A DNA stretch of 64,000 nucleotides. Source: Phytomonas francai. Its lineage: Eukaryota > Euglenozoa > Kinetoplastea > Trypanosomatida > Trypanosomatidae. A program made the translations under genes and the position numbers. Positions 40,105 to 50,800 of the stretch are shown one piece after another (position 1 is the first letter of the stretch; each line of letters begins with the position of its first letter). Below the pieces are notes generated by a model. It did no database searches, was not told the DNA's origin, and worked only from the letters and a program-made list of their open reading frames with translations. Location: assembly GCA_001766655.1 (NCBI GenBank), contig MJCC01000002.1:281050-345049 (forward strand), given 5' to 3'.

Positions 40105-43100
40105 TTACATTTCAATCCCTTCAACAAAATGCTGATAGGCGTCGTATAACCTTGTGCGATAATTTTCACGCGATGCGTGAATCTGACAGCGCATAAAATG
40201 TGCCGCCTCAACCTCTCCCTTGCTGACTGCGAGCCGCCGCTTCAGATCCGCAATCGTTTTTAGGGGTTTGAAGCAGGGCAAGCCGCTTTGCAGCATCAGC
40301 TCGACGAGTGTGCATATTTCAGCGCTGTACTGACGCACAGCGAGGTAACATCGAATCACCTGTTCCTTAAAAAGAATGTATCGCTCAGGATCAATAAGAG
40401 CTTTTGCGAGAGAGGAGCTGCGCAGGTTGGATTTGTACCCCACATCTTTACCGATAAGCTGAACCATCTCCGTTGTGAGCTTAAAAGGTGAGGATTCAAA
40501 GTTTATGTCGCCGCCTGGTGAGGAGTCAAACAGAAAGCCGAAGTCGATGTGCACGACATGGCCCTCGGCATCAATTAGAATGTTGCCATTGTGCCGGTCC
40601 TTGATGTTCAGGATATACGAGACTACTGAGTACGATGCCACACTCTTCAGAAAGTTATCCCGTGCGCGGCTGAAACTGACAGATTCAGGGTGACCAAAAG
40701 TGCGCACGAAGTATTCAGCAATGTTCGACTCAACCAACTTCCCTATGTCATTCCGACTCATCGTTTGCGGCACGTATTCAAGGATGCCACACTCCTGATC
40801 GGTAGCCAGGACGCGGTATGGACGGAGGAACGACGGCACGTTCATCGTGTCCAGGATGCGCTTCATTAGGCAAATGAGCTGATACGACAATTGATCCTGC
40901 CGGCAATCGTCGCCCATCTTAAAAATACATGATTTGATCACGGACCCTTCGCCGTCGTCCCTTGCTGCTCCCTCAGAGTGGCTGGTCACATGGAGTTGTT
41001 CGTGAGCGGGGCTTCCCTGTGTATGCGATAACTCGTATGGGGGCCGCATATCTTCAAGCCCGCGCTGCGTGCAGCGAAACTGGACGAGAATAGGGCACTT
41101 GGCTGCGCTCTGCAGGGCGACCGCGGTATTGGGGACAACCTCTACAATGCGCCAGGTTGGATCAGTGGGCAGGTACAAGTGTTGGTTCGCAATGCAATCG
41201 TGAAAGGCTCTGTCCTGCAAACGAAATCGAAGCTTCGGCTTGCGTTGCGGCTTCGCAAACTTCACCAGCTCTCCCGAAAGGGACGTCAGCAGGTTAATGT
41301 AAGCGAACTCATTGTTGTAAAAAGTGCGTCCGACTTCGGTTAACCTACTTTGAATCGATAGGCTCAGCCGTTTACACATCGCAGCCAACGGGCCATTCCC
41401 ATGCCCTTCTGTCTGCAACGTCCACAGGAGTTGGTGACAGAACATGGTGCTTTTGTCGCACATTTGCATGAGAAACGACTGAATGCTGCCATTTTCGTCG
41501 TATGCAAGGATTTGAAGGATCTGGGGTAGGTAAAAAATGAGGTTGTCGCTTTGTTGCGCGAGAAGGCTCCGGATTGCGTACAAGACAACCGATGGGTAGC
41601 ACATGTAGCGTTTGTCAAGGAAACGCAGTGCCTGAATGATACTACAGTTGGCGAAATGCTGAAGCCCAGGCGCTCCCGCGTCCAAGGTTTCCTTCGTGAT
41701 ATACAGGTCAACAGCCTCAGGAATGGTGACGTATCTCTCCGGTGATTGCACCACATACCGCGATGCGAGCGTACGCACGCGGATGAGGCTGGGAAATCTC
41801 GCCACCATGGCCACTAGGACGGCGGGATCGTGCTGCGCCGCGATCTGGATTAGCATCTCCCAGGGCCATTCTACGCCGCGTGTCAACTTTACCCCCGTTG
41901 CTGAGAACATGCGAGCGTTCACGATGCGGAGTGTGCGCCGCGGTGTCTGCCACACCCTCAGCCGAATGAGTTCATGCCAAACGAGGACCTGTAGTAGCTT
42001 CAGGAGGCCCAGAAGGCGCGCCTGCTCTTGATCTACGAGTTTGTGTGTATCCGTAGTGCCGGTCTCTAAACGTAAAGCCTCGATGTGGTCTCGCGCAATG
42101 CGGGCCGTACTCCAGATGTTGCTGCCAGAGATAGGCAAGCCGACCGCAGGTTTGGAATTTCGACGAGCAGCAAATGTGTCAAAGCTCAGGAAACCACTTA
42201 CGCTTTGAGTGAGGAGGGCGTGCTCCTTTTCTAGTAGGCTGATAAGCGACTCAAGCACCATCATCATCTCGAGAGCCTGTGGTGGGTCTTCAGTGAAATA
42301 CCACGACGGTCGACTGCCTTGGAACCACTGAAGCAGGCAGGTGTACCAGCGCTGGCGCAGTACCCCAATGGATTCGCAGGGTATCATCCCAACCAGAGCC
42401 TTTTTCGGGCCCTGGATAGTCACGTCATGGAGGGTGCGGCATATTTTCCCGAGCAGCACCGCTGCGTGCATCTTGTCCGCGAAGGAGGAATCCTTTAGGA
42501 ACATACGTGATGGATACTCGACCATACGTGTTGCCATATGATACAATGTCAACAAAATCGAACGATCAAGAGCCCATGGATACTCTGTGTTCAGGTAAGT
42601 ATCCGACAGGAAAATAAAGAGAAGTGTGTGGGGGGAACTACGGCTATAGTTATGAGCGTACGGTACATGCGCTCTGGCAGACGCCTCTGTGTATATGCCA
42701 GACTGCATCTCCTCGCTCTGCTTTGGGCGCGCCCCGTCAAAAAGGCCCTTTTGTCGACTCACAGTCGACGCCACGCCTTTCGCTATCTGAATGAGTAGCG
42801 GCAACACAAACTTGGTGCAATCGTTAGCGAGCAGACGGTTCCAACATCCAATCGCTGCGTGGAGGATGTCGCTCTCAAAGATCTCAATTGGGCCTTGTAC
42901 TAAGTAACGTAAAAAATGGATCGTTCCACTCGGGCTCAGAAAACCGGTTGTCATAGATGCCACAGCTAGGCACATTAGAGAGTCGAGCTCGTGCAACTGA
43001 TTTGCCGCCTCCCTTCGCCTGCGTATCATGCCTTTCGCATCACATTTACCCTTGGTAGCGTTGTCCATAGACGCCAACCGCAGACGATGCTGAACCCTCT

Positions 43101-46100
43101 CACAGAGCTGTCCGAGAATGCGCCTTTCGACTACGTAAATCGGTGACGTGCGCAGCGCGAAAAACACTAGCTCCTTCGCGCTATTGTGCTTGATGAAGGC
43201 CTGGACGTAGCTGTGCAAGTCTTCCCCGGTAATTGCAAGGTAGTCGATGCCGCTCGAGAAGCCCAACGACTTGTGTTGAGGACGGGCGGTTTTTATTTTC
43301 AGCATATTCTCCTGTCGAGTGGAGTCTGGGATCACTAAGCGGGAGTTGGTAATGGTTTCCATAGACAACATGAAGTCTGTCGGAACATTTTCGCTCTCAA
43401 TGTATCTGAGGGACGTGTGGGAAAGCGCGAGAGCAGCTTTATCGGCGGCCTCACGCATCCACCACTTCGCCTCAGTACGCAACATGCGCAAATGTCTTCG
43501 CCGGTCGTTGTTATTCACCTCTGACAGGTTTGCTGGCGTGTCTTTGAGATTCACTTTGCGGCAAAATTCGGCAATGTCAGAAGCGCTACCGTACTCAGCT
43601 AAGTTAATGATGGACCACAACAGCTGGAGCCCTGAACCACAGGTCGCATAGGCCGGAAGGGCCCCGACAATCATGCGCAATGTTGTGCGCGCAGATTCTC
43701 TTATGGAAGCCGGAGAGAAGCCCAACAGAAGCACCAGTTGGTATATATCCTTGGACACAAGCTGGTAGGCTACATTCGGCAAGAAGGTCCTCAGGGCATC
43801 GAGGTATATCTTGGAGCTGGCCGACACGATGTGCTGGAGTCCTCTACGTATAGCGGGCAAAGCAACAAACTCATAGGCATCGAAATAATGGTACAACGTT
43901 AAATTGGAGATGAAGCCGGCTGACGCACGCAACATCTCCAGGTTTGTTAAGGCGCGCATCAGGAACAGCTCGCTTGCCTTCAGCTTATCCCAACAGTGCT
44001 TACCGCCGCACATGCAGCGCAGAATATGGTCAACTCGGCGGCGAACGAGGGGCGCATTGTCGTGGATAAAATCTGAGTTGTCCCCCATATAGCGAAGCAG
44101 GACGTTGATGTCGACCATGGCTTGATGCATGTCTGAGGATCGCATTTGTAGAAGTGGTGCCGCTGAAACCGCAAGCAGTCGAATTTGTCGTGCCTGCGCC
44201 TGGTTGAGGCGATCCCTCTTTCCTACATGCTGCGGCTTTGTGGAATCCTCCTTGCGCAACCGTGCCCTTGTGTGTGCAAGCGCGTCAGAAGTGAAACCGT
44301 AGTAAGTCAAGAGCAACCAGCAGGATCGGAACTCGGATAGGCGGTGAGTCTGGAGACACTGGCAATTTGCTGGTGTAGAGGCTTCGGCGCCTTCCTTGCT
44401 GTGCTTATCGGACTTCGGCATAAAGGCCTCCGTCTTGGTAAGGCGGTAGACGTACCAGTAGATGTGCTGCTCACGATAATCCTCGAGGGCGATACATCGC
44501 GTTTTCTCAGCATGTGCCAAAATCCCATCGCACGGCGAACGAATCGGAAACAGCGCCGAGAGGTTAAAAAGTAGACAAAGAGGTTTCATAAACCGTCCAA
44601 TGCACGCCAACGCAAGCTCTGCCATGTTCTCTGGCTCAAGACTCGCGCCGTGCAGCGGATGCTGATAAAGAATACCCGACCCAGGCCATGCTATGTTAAG
44701 CACACATCGTATCGCTCCCTCAATGAGCAACACCACATTCTCACCTTCTTTGTTAAGGTAGTTCAAAAAGCATGTCCTTTTGGCTCGAGTTTCCCCATCC
44801 CTCGCATCATCGTTGAATTGTCTCGCTGCATCGCAGGTAATAACGTGCTGCCGCTCGCTCATACGAACTACTAGTTTCCAGTACGCATCGGCTGCCGCTG
44901 CCATGATGGGGCTGGGAAGGCTCTCGATCAGTTTTTTTGATGCAGCGTTGGCTTCATCATGCTTCCGGGCGCATGTCCTGCCATTGCCACCAGTCTCCCC
45001 CTTCTCGTTAGCTAGGAGGACTTGGCGGAGGGAATCTTCGTAGGTATCGCAAAGCAGCTTGGCGTAGCGCGCAAGCTCGCCGCGCTGCAACGGATGGTGC
45101 ATGGGGACTACAATACTAGCCAATGTGTCAAAGCAGAGCGTAAGTCGATGGGCCATCTGCCTCGCGCTCTCTAAATCCGTTTGGTTGTCCTCGCTGGTGT
45201 CTTTTTTCTGTGACAACACGTGCAATATTGCATCCATGACTTCGGAAAGCGCAAAGGAGCAGATGGTCGAGTCATTAGAACACATGCACTGCAAACACGC
45301 TGCAGCAACTTCAATCGTGCCGGCGTCCTCAGTACCAAATGGCCTATCGAAAGCGCAGGCGGTATTTGGACTGCTAGCGGGGGAGAGGGTCCCGCCGTGC
45401 CGTCGGCCAACACAGATCACTTTTTGGGTTAGCTCACGAGTGATGACGGCTACTTTGTGGTAGTACCAGTTAGACAACTGAACATTCCGTTTCTGCGAAC
45501 CAAACGGCGTCGAAGCGGTCCATGTGTCATGCTCTTCCTCGAAACAGCGGTAACCGCACGCATCCGTGGCTCCCTCATTTTCAGACAAGAGGTAGAGCAA
45601 CTCGTGGCTCGCATGTTCATTGCTAGTGGTAATCTTTGTGATGGGCATTGCAGAGGATACGATAGCCATCACACTAGTGCACCGCCTCACCAAATAGCCG
45701 CGTAGCTGACGCATCTGTGCGTCATCTTTGTGAATTGCATTCATGATACTTGTTGGTAGCAAAAGGAACCTCACAATGTTGGAGAGAATGCGAACCCGAA
45801 GCTGCTCTTCTTCATCAGAGGGGCTATACAGTGTGTAGTCCCTAGTTTTCATATGGCTAAGCATAGCATCCGGACTGTGTAGCACAGATGAGGAGGCTTG
45901 CTCCATTATTGAGCTAGCACCCAGTTTTTTCTGCGATTCCGCTTCAGCATTCGCGCTGGAGGGCAAACCGGTCGAGACAGAGGCTAATTTTGATGCTAGG
46001 GCCCCCTTCAGGAGATGCACGCATCGTAGCCGTTCCACCTCCATGCGCAGTAAGCTGTCTATTAAGGCACGCAAATTTCCACCATACAACGTGGCAGGTT

Positions 46101-47538
46101 TAGTGGATATTTCCTTCCACGCTGTCATGGCCTCCTGAAGCGCATTCCATACTAAACTCATGGCCTTGTCCACTTCCCTGAAGTCGGGAAGATTTCCCTT
46201 TCTGCTGCCTGCGCTGAGATACTCCATAACCTTCTCCTGATATTGCCGGACAAGGAGCGTTAACACGGAGGCAACCACTCTAGAATGCAGATCCTCTCTC
46301 TGAAAAAGGCTGCGCACGATATACGTTTTTTGGATCGTTGTGGATGCCCAATCGTGGACGTGCCTGTAGTCGACCACTCTAGAGCCAGTCATGGCTTCCA
46401 ACAAACTTGACAAGAGCCTCTTGTAAGGCAAATCACGACGATGCGGCGTTTCCACAAACTCATCTGTCAGCCGAAGTAAACAATTAACTAGAGGAGGACC
46501 AAGATAGCGTGGGATGTGGGAGTAAGTAGAAGCAAGGCCCTGAAGCGCACCCAACATGATCGGATTATTGACGCCTTCATCGATACTACCTGAGATGCAC
46601 GTCAGAATTGCGTTGTCAATGATACGGGGGTCAAACCCAAACAGTCGAGCATTTTTGCCGCTAGCCTCTATAGACACCAAATTATTGTTAGCTGTACTAT
46701 TGTAGATGAGCGAATCCTCATTTCGCAGACAAAGCCCACATGCGATAATAGCGGCCACAAAGCCTTTAATGTCTAAACCTTCACAAAAGGTGTAATGTTT
46801 TAGTCGACTCACGAAAGCACTGAAAAGGGAGCTGCACTCCACATAAAACCCCGCGGAAACAGCACCGGGCAGGTGCCGACATTCTACTGCAAACGCCATA
46901 AGTGCGGTGATTGCGGCCGCATGCTTGACTGATATTGTCATTGCCTTAGTCTGGGGTTCGCAATGCGCAAATTTACCTAAGCAAGACAACCGCAACAAGC
47001 GTTGCACACGCGAATCATGCAGAATACCCGCGCTGTTAGCGAGATTGGCAAATCCACCATTTGTATTATTCTCGCACAGCAACGTGACTCTGGGTGTCGT
47101 GGGATTTGCATCTAACAGACTATTCGATGGAGCTTCGCTTAAAGCCGTCCCGTTCAGCTCCCTTCCATCGTGTATGAGGTGATCTGAGAACCTCACTCGG
47201 TTTAGGAACTTCGCCCACCGCTCCCTCAGCGTATCGCTACCCATGGCGGACGTGGTGGAAAGCAAATCCGAGACATCGCTGTCGTCGTCCTCAGCACTTG
47301 GATGCCTGATCATTCTGGCAACAGCGTCCTTTGGGCACACCGTTGTGTTTGCTAGATTTGTTCCATTATCATGGTAAAAATCACCAAATTCGGCCCGATT
47401 TCGTGTGAATTGTGAGAGTGGGTTCTGAATGGGGTTGGCCTTCAGATGAGTTTCCTTGATAATTGAGCGTGCGAGTATCGAGGCAAACGCAAAGACAGGG
47501 GAAGAAAGCACCCATGGAGGGAAAGCAATGTCATCCAT
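40105..47538 (-). CDS. PI4KA: Phosphatidylinositol 4-kinase type III alpha (STT4/PI4KA-like)
   Basis: A 2477-residue lipid kinase that makes phosphatidylinositol 4-phosphate, in other eukaryotes at the plasma membrane. The C-terminal 300 residues form a PI3/PI4-kinase catalytic domain. Visible are MGDDCRQDQ at about 2208-2216, the catalytic loop KDRHNGN with D2314 and N2319, and the DFG motif in VVHIDFGF with D2332. The segment SSPFKLTTEMVQLIG after DFG is the type III PI4K activation loop. The 2180 residues before it are mostly helical, as in the alpha-solenoid of PI4KIIIalpha, and include a lipid-kinase-unique helical region before the catalytic domain. It is longer than yeast Stt4 (1900) and human PI4KA (about 2100), with polar inserts near 140-180 and 510-560. 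It is the last gene of the minus-strand cluster. Confidence 0.93.
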   Translation of the reverse strand: MDDIAFPPWVLSSPVFAFASILARSIIKETHLKANPIQNPLSQFTRNRAEFGDFYHDNGTNLANTTVCPKDAVARMIRHPSAEDDDSDVSDLLSTTSAMGSDTLRERWAKFLNRVRFSDHLIHDGRELNGTALSEAPSNSLLDANPTTPRVTLLCENNTNGGFANLANSAGILHDSRVQRLLRLSCLGKFAHCEPQTKAMTISVKHAAAITALMAFAVECRHLPGAVSAGFYVECSSLFSAFVSRLKHYTFCEGLDIKGFVAAIIACGLCLRNEDSLIYNSTANNNLVSIEASGKNARLFGFDPRIIDNAILTCISGSIDEGVNNPIMLGALQGLASTYSHIPRYLGPPLVNCLLRLTDEFVETPHRRDLPYKRLLSSLLEAMTGSRVVDYRHVHDWASTTIQKTYIVRSLFQREDLHSRVVASVLTLLVRQYQEKVMEYLSAGSRKGNLPDFREVDKAMSLVWNALQEAMTAWKEISTKPATLYGGNLRALIDSLLRMEVERLRCVHLLKGALASKLASVSTGLPSSANAEAESQKKLGASSIMEQASSSVLHSPDAMLSHMKTRDYTLYSPSDEEEQLRVRILSNIVRFLLLPTSIMNAIHKDDAQMRQLRGYLVRRCTSVMAIVSSAMPITKITTSNEHASHELLYLLSENEGATDACGYRCFEEEHDTWTASTPFGSQKRNVQLSNWYYHKVAVITRELTQKVICVGRRHGGTLSPASSPNTACAFDRPFGTEDAGTIEVAAACLQCMCSNDSTICSFALSEVMDAILHVLSQKKDTSEDNQTDLESARQMAHRLTLCFDTLASIVVPMHHPLQRGELARYAKLLCDTYEDSLRQVLLANEKGETGGNGRTCARKHDEANAASKKLIESLPSPIMAAAADAYWKLVVRMSERQHVITCDAARQFNDDARDGETRAKRTCFLNYLNKEGENVVLLIEGAIRCVLNIAWPGSGILYQHPLHGASLEPENMAELALACIGRFMKPLCLLFNLSALFPIRSPCDGILAHAEKTRCIALEDYREQHIYWYVYRLTKTEAFMPKSDKHSKEGAEASTPANCQCLQTHRLSEFRSCWLLLTYYGFTSDALAHTRARLRKEDSTKPQHVGKRDRLNQAQARQIRLLAVSAAPLLQMRSSDMHQAMVDINVLLRYMGDNSDFIHDNAPLVRRRVDHILRCMCGGKHCWDKLKASELFLMRALTNLEMLRASAGFISNLTLYHYFDAYEFVALPAIRRGLQHIVSASSKIYLDALRTFLPNVAYQLVSKDIYQLVLLLGFSPASIRESARTTLRMIVGALPAYATCGSGLQLLWSIINLAEYGSASDIAEFCRKVNLKDTPANLSEVNNNDRRRHLRMLRTEAKWWMREAADKAALALSHTSLRYIESENVPTDFMLSMETITNSRLVIPDSTRQENMLKIKTARPQHKSLGFSSGIDYLAITGEDLHSYVQAFIKHNSAKELVFFALRTSPIYVVERRILGQLCERVQHRLRLASMDNATKGKCDAKGMIRRRREAANQLHELDSLMCLAVASMTTGFLSPSGTIHFLRYLVQGPIEIFESDILHAAIGCWNRLLANDCTKFVLPLLIQIAKGVASTVSRQKGLFDGARPKQSEEMQSGIYTEASARAHVPYAHNYSRSSPHTLLFIFLSDTYLNTEYPWALDRSILLTLYHMATRMVEYPSRMFLKDSSFADKMHAAVLLGKICRTLHDVTIQGPKKALVGMIPCESIGVLRQRWYTCLLQWFQGSRPSWYFTEDPPQALEMMMVLESLISLLEKEHALLTQSVSGFLSFDTFAARRNSKPAVGLPISGSNIWSTARIARDHIEALRLETGTTDTHKLVDQEQARLLGLLKLLQVLVWHELIRLRVWQTPRRTLRIVNARMFSATGVKLTRGVEWPWEMLIQIAAQHDPAVLVAMVARFPSLIRVRTLASRYVVQSPERYVTIPEAVDLYITKETLDAGAPGLQHFANCSIIQALRFLDKRYMCYPSVVLYAIRSLLAQQSDNLIFYLPQILQILAYDENGSIQSFLMQMCDKSTMFCHQLLWTLQTEGHGNGPLAAMCKRLSLSIQSRLTEVGRTFYNNEFAYINLLTSLSGELVKFAKPQRKPKLRFRLQDRAFHDCIANQHLYLPTDPTWRIVEVVPNTAVALQSAAKCPILVQFRCTQRGLEDMRPPYELSHTQGSPAHEQLHVTSHSEGAARDDGEGSVIKSCIFKMGDDCRQDQLSYQLICLMKRILDTMNVPSFLRPYRVLATDQECGILEYVPQTMSRNDIGKLVESNIAEYFVRTFGHPESVSFSRARDNFLKSVASYSVVSYILNIKDRHNGNILIDAEGHVVHIDFGFLFDSSPGGDINFESSPFKLTTEMVQLIGKDVGYKSNLRSSSLAKALIDPERYILFKEQVIRCYLAVRQYSAEICTLVELMLQSGLPCFKPLKTIADLKRRLAVSKGEVEAAHFMRCQIHASRENYRTRLYDAYQHFVEGIEM

Positions 47539-47587
47539 TGTCCCACTTTTGCATACACGGGCGCGTAAATATACACACTTTTGGTTT

Positions 47588-47611
47588 CTAGGGGTTGGAA
47601 GGAAAAAAAAA
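47588..47611 (-). promoter_or_regulatory. Probable trans-splice acceptor of PI4K
   Basis: On the minus strand a run of nine T and a C/T-rich stretch end in CCCCTAG, with AG at 47589-47588. The ATG follows about 50 bases later at 47538. The layout is that of a spliced-leader acceptor. Confidence 0.5.
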
Positions 47612-47844
47612 TAGTCCCTTTTGTGGTGTCCTTATTGTTTGTGAAGAATGTGATGATGGTGGGTTAGCAAGAAACACACCCGCACTCATTATCAGAGACG
47701 AAACGTGATAAAAGAAAAAAAAAGATAAATGCAAATCGTAATGAAATCTGTGCGTAAAAAATACAAGTGTGGAGTCACACAGTATAGTAAAACAGCAATT
47801 TATGTGTAATATGCAGACATTAAAACGCAACTCTTCAAAAGCTG

Positions 47845-50800
47845 TTACCCGGCGGTGCCCATCATAGCAGTCGCGTCCTCCGGGAAAAGGTTCTTCAAGG
47901 CCATAAGCGAGGCCTGGTTCAGCGCTTCCCCAGAGCTTAGTGCAGAACCAAACCCCACGAGCTGCACATCTCCTTTCCTTGCCTGACGTGTGTCAGACTG
48001 TAGATAGAGACGGCACTGAAAACTCCCTCCACCCGCCTCTTGGGACTGCTGAGCGCGAATTCGTTTCTGCCGCCTGTAGTCTCGGTATATGCACCTCAGG
48101 AGGACTTTGAACGGCGACAGCCTTCGCCGAGAAGCATGCTGCTGGTAATCCATCTGAGTCAACAAGTCGCGTACGACAACCTCTGGCAGTTTATCTACAA
48201 CAGGATCAGTTAGTAGTTCGTTTGCCAATGGGGACAAGGCTGGCTGACGTCGCGCCATCTCACGCAGAAGGCGTGGAAAGCTGAGCCGCGCGGCCAGCGT
48301 GAGAGCGTCCATAACGCTACCCCGCTTAGTGGCGGCTATGGCACGCGCGATGGGTAGCATGCCTAATCGCCGCAAGCACACCGTCGACACCCAATAGTTT
48401 CCCAGCTGAACCGTCTTGATAGCGAGCACAGAGGCATTAGTAATTACTGGTGTTGTTTCGTGCCCATCCCATCCCTGAGAAGCTGGGAACGGTGGTGGTT
48501 GCTCATTTTCGCTCTCCGATTCAGTATCTTGGACTGCGCTTCTGTCTGAAACTGGCTTGGCTATTGCGTCGTTAGACTTCCACGCGGACACCGGATCCGT
48601 ATCATCTGCCAGACCCCAGGCTGCCCCACTGTCTCCAAAAAAGGTGTGGAACAGGTACAGAGAAAGCTCCTTCGGGTGGCTCATGGGCGGACATGAATGA
48701 GTCTCAAATTCTGTCCACAACACCTCAGCGTCTGCGCCGCCTAACTGCTTGGATGCCGCCTTGAGGGCTGCTGTCAAAACATTTACAGCGCTTTCGCTAG
48801 GTCCACCATGATATTCGGTAATGAGCACATCACCATTCGCACCAAACACATCTGCAGCATAGGTAAAGTGCGCACCAAGCGGCTGGTGTAGCTGATCTGG
48901 GGATGACAAGATCTCCAGTAATGCCAGGGGACTGCCCTCGCTCAAGACGCTTAGCCATTCCCCAATTTCCTCGTCGCTTGGCGAGCGCAGGTGGGATTCG
49001 CCAGGATTTCCGTTAAAGTCATCATGCTGTCGTCCCGCCCCATCTGCTGATTGTTCTGTGGTCGCGTTGGAGTTTTGTACGCGGGGACGCAGTCGAATTT
49101 GCCACGTGACGGGCTCCAAGCTTGGGTGCTTACCTCCCAACAGAGTACACAACTGCCACAGAAAGGGGGGCCCGCCAACTTGGTACAGCCTTGTGCGGCG
49201 CACTGTGGGATCTGTATCGGGGTCCTGAGCATCGTTACGCTGTAATTTCTGATAAATGGCTAGTTCTTTCGGGAAGTAAGTCTTGGCCACACGGTACACA
49301 AGCGCGCGGCGGGCATTCCGAACCTGTGCGTAGGACGGGGACACTGCGACCACGCGCCGGCTATCCTCACCCTCGACCTGTGCCTCCATTTCAGCAATCC
49401 ATTGGGGAAGGCCAATATCCCCAGAGGCGTTTCGCAATCGGATCCTCAGCTGGGTCCACCCAAGGTCCTCCTCTGCGAGAACTGCCACCAAGGCGAAGAG
49501 GTTTCCAATGTGCTGAATACGTTTCTCACGCGGAAGCGCGCGGAATCGAGAGCTGCGGGACATGGTATCACCCGAGAGATCAACATCCGGGTAGCGTCGC
49601 ATCACCTCCTCATACTGATGCGGAAAATTCTCGCGCAGGGCGGCCAAGCAGGCAAGCCGCCAAGACTCGCCTTTCTGTTTAGAGGAACGCTGGATAAGTA
49701 CTTGGTCGACCTTTAACCCGTCGTCTACGGTCAAAGTTGCCCGCCACTCCTTGGTCTCTTCATTAAACGAGTAAGAGGTTTGATAATAACACCCGAGAAG
49801 CCGCGAAGTGAGGGTTCCCAAGAGAGCATAACAGTTCCACTTGCCGTTGTGGTTTTTTAGAATATTAAAGCGGTCATGAAGCTCGACTGCAAGCTGCAAC
49901 ATGGCAGATGACGGAAACAATACACATGTGTCGCCCATGCGAAGAAGCCCTGCCACACTACTGTAGACCCCCTCATCGAGATGATACCCGGGTCCAACAG
50001 GCGTGCTCCTGCGTGTCCAAGTAGCGATGAGGTCTCCATACTGATCAAGAAGGTAGTGCAGGGCCTGAACGTAAGCGTCGAACTCGATGCGATACCGTCC
50101 ACCACTTGTCGACTCCCATACAAGAGCCTCATCACATGAAAAGGATCCCCTAAAGTATAGACTCGGCAAAGATTCTGATGGAAATTTATGCACAGGTAAT
50201 ACAGAGGACGATAGTAAAAGTGTGCTATCCTGTGTCGCTTGGTTTGACGGTGAGCCACCGATCCCCTCGACACGTACTTCAGCTACTTCATGTGCTTGCT
50301 TTCCAGTTAGTACTGCAATTGCAGTCACCATGGCGTCAAACTGCCAGCGCATTCGTAGCAGCAACGGAGTTGAAGCCAAGCTTTCGCTTAGCAAGTGTAC
50401 GCCAGGTTCCCATGGACTCTTCAAACGAATGGCCTGCAAGGCCGCGCTTTGGTATGCCTGAATTTGTGTTGGCTGGCGACGCGTCTGCGACACTGACACA
50501 TTTCCATATTCGTCTTCCATCTTGACAGAGGCGGAGTAGGTGTGCACAAAGCTGTCGAGTCCCTCGTCTGGTTCTGCGCTAGCAGTCTTATCGATCTTCG
50601 CCTTGTCTGAGATTTCCGCATGCATTTCATGTTGACTTGCCACCGCAGTTTTTCCACTGTCTGTGGTGCCCCCTGTCTTGTCCGTTTCTTGCACGCATGT
50701 GGCCACCACATGCCAGCCCGACGGTTCCAAAAACTTTACCTCGCGCACGCTCTCCAGCATTACGTCATCTGAATTCATCTCCTCCCTATACCGTGTGCGT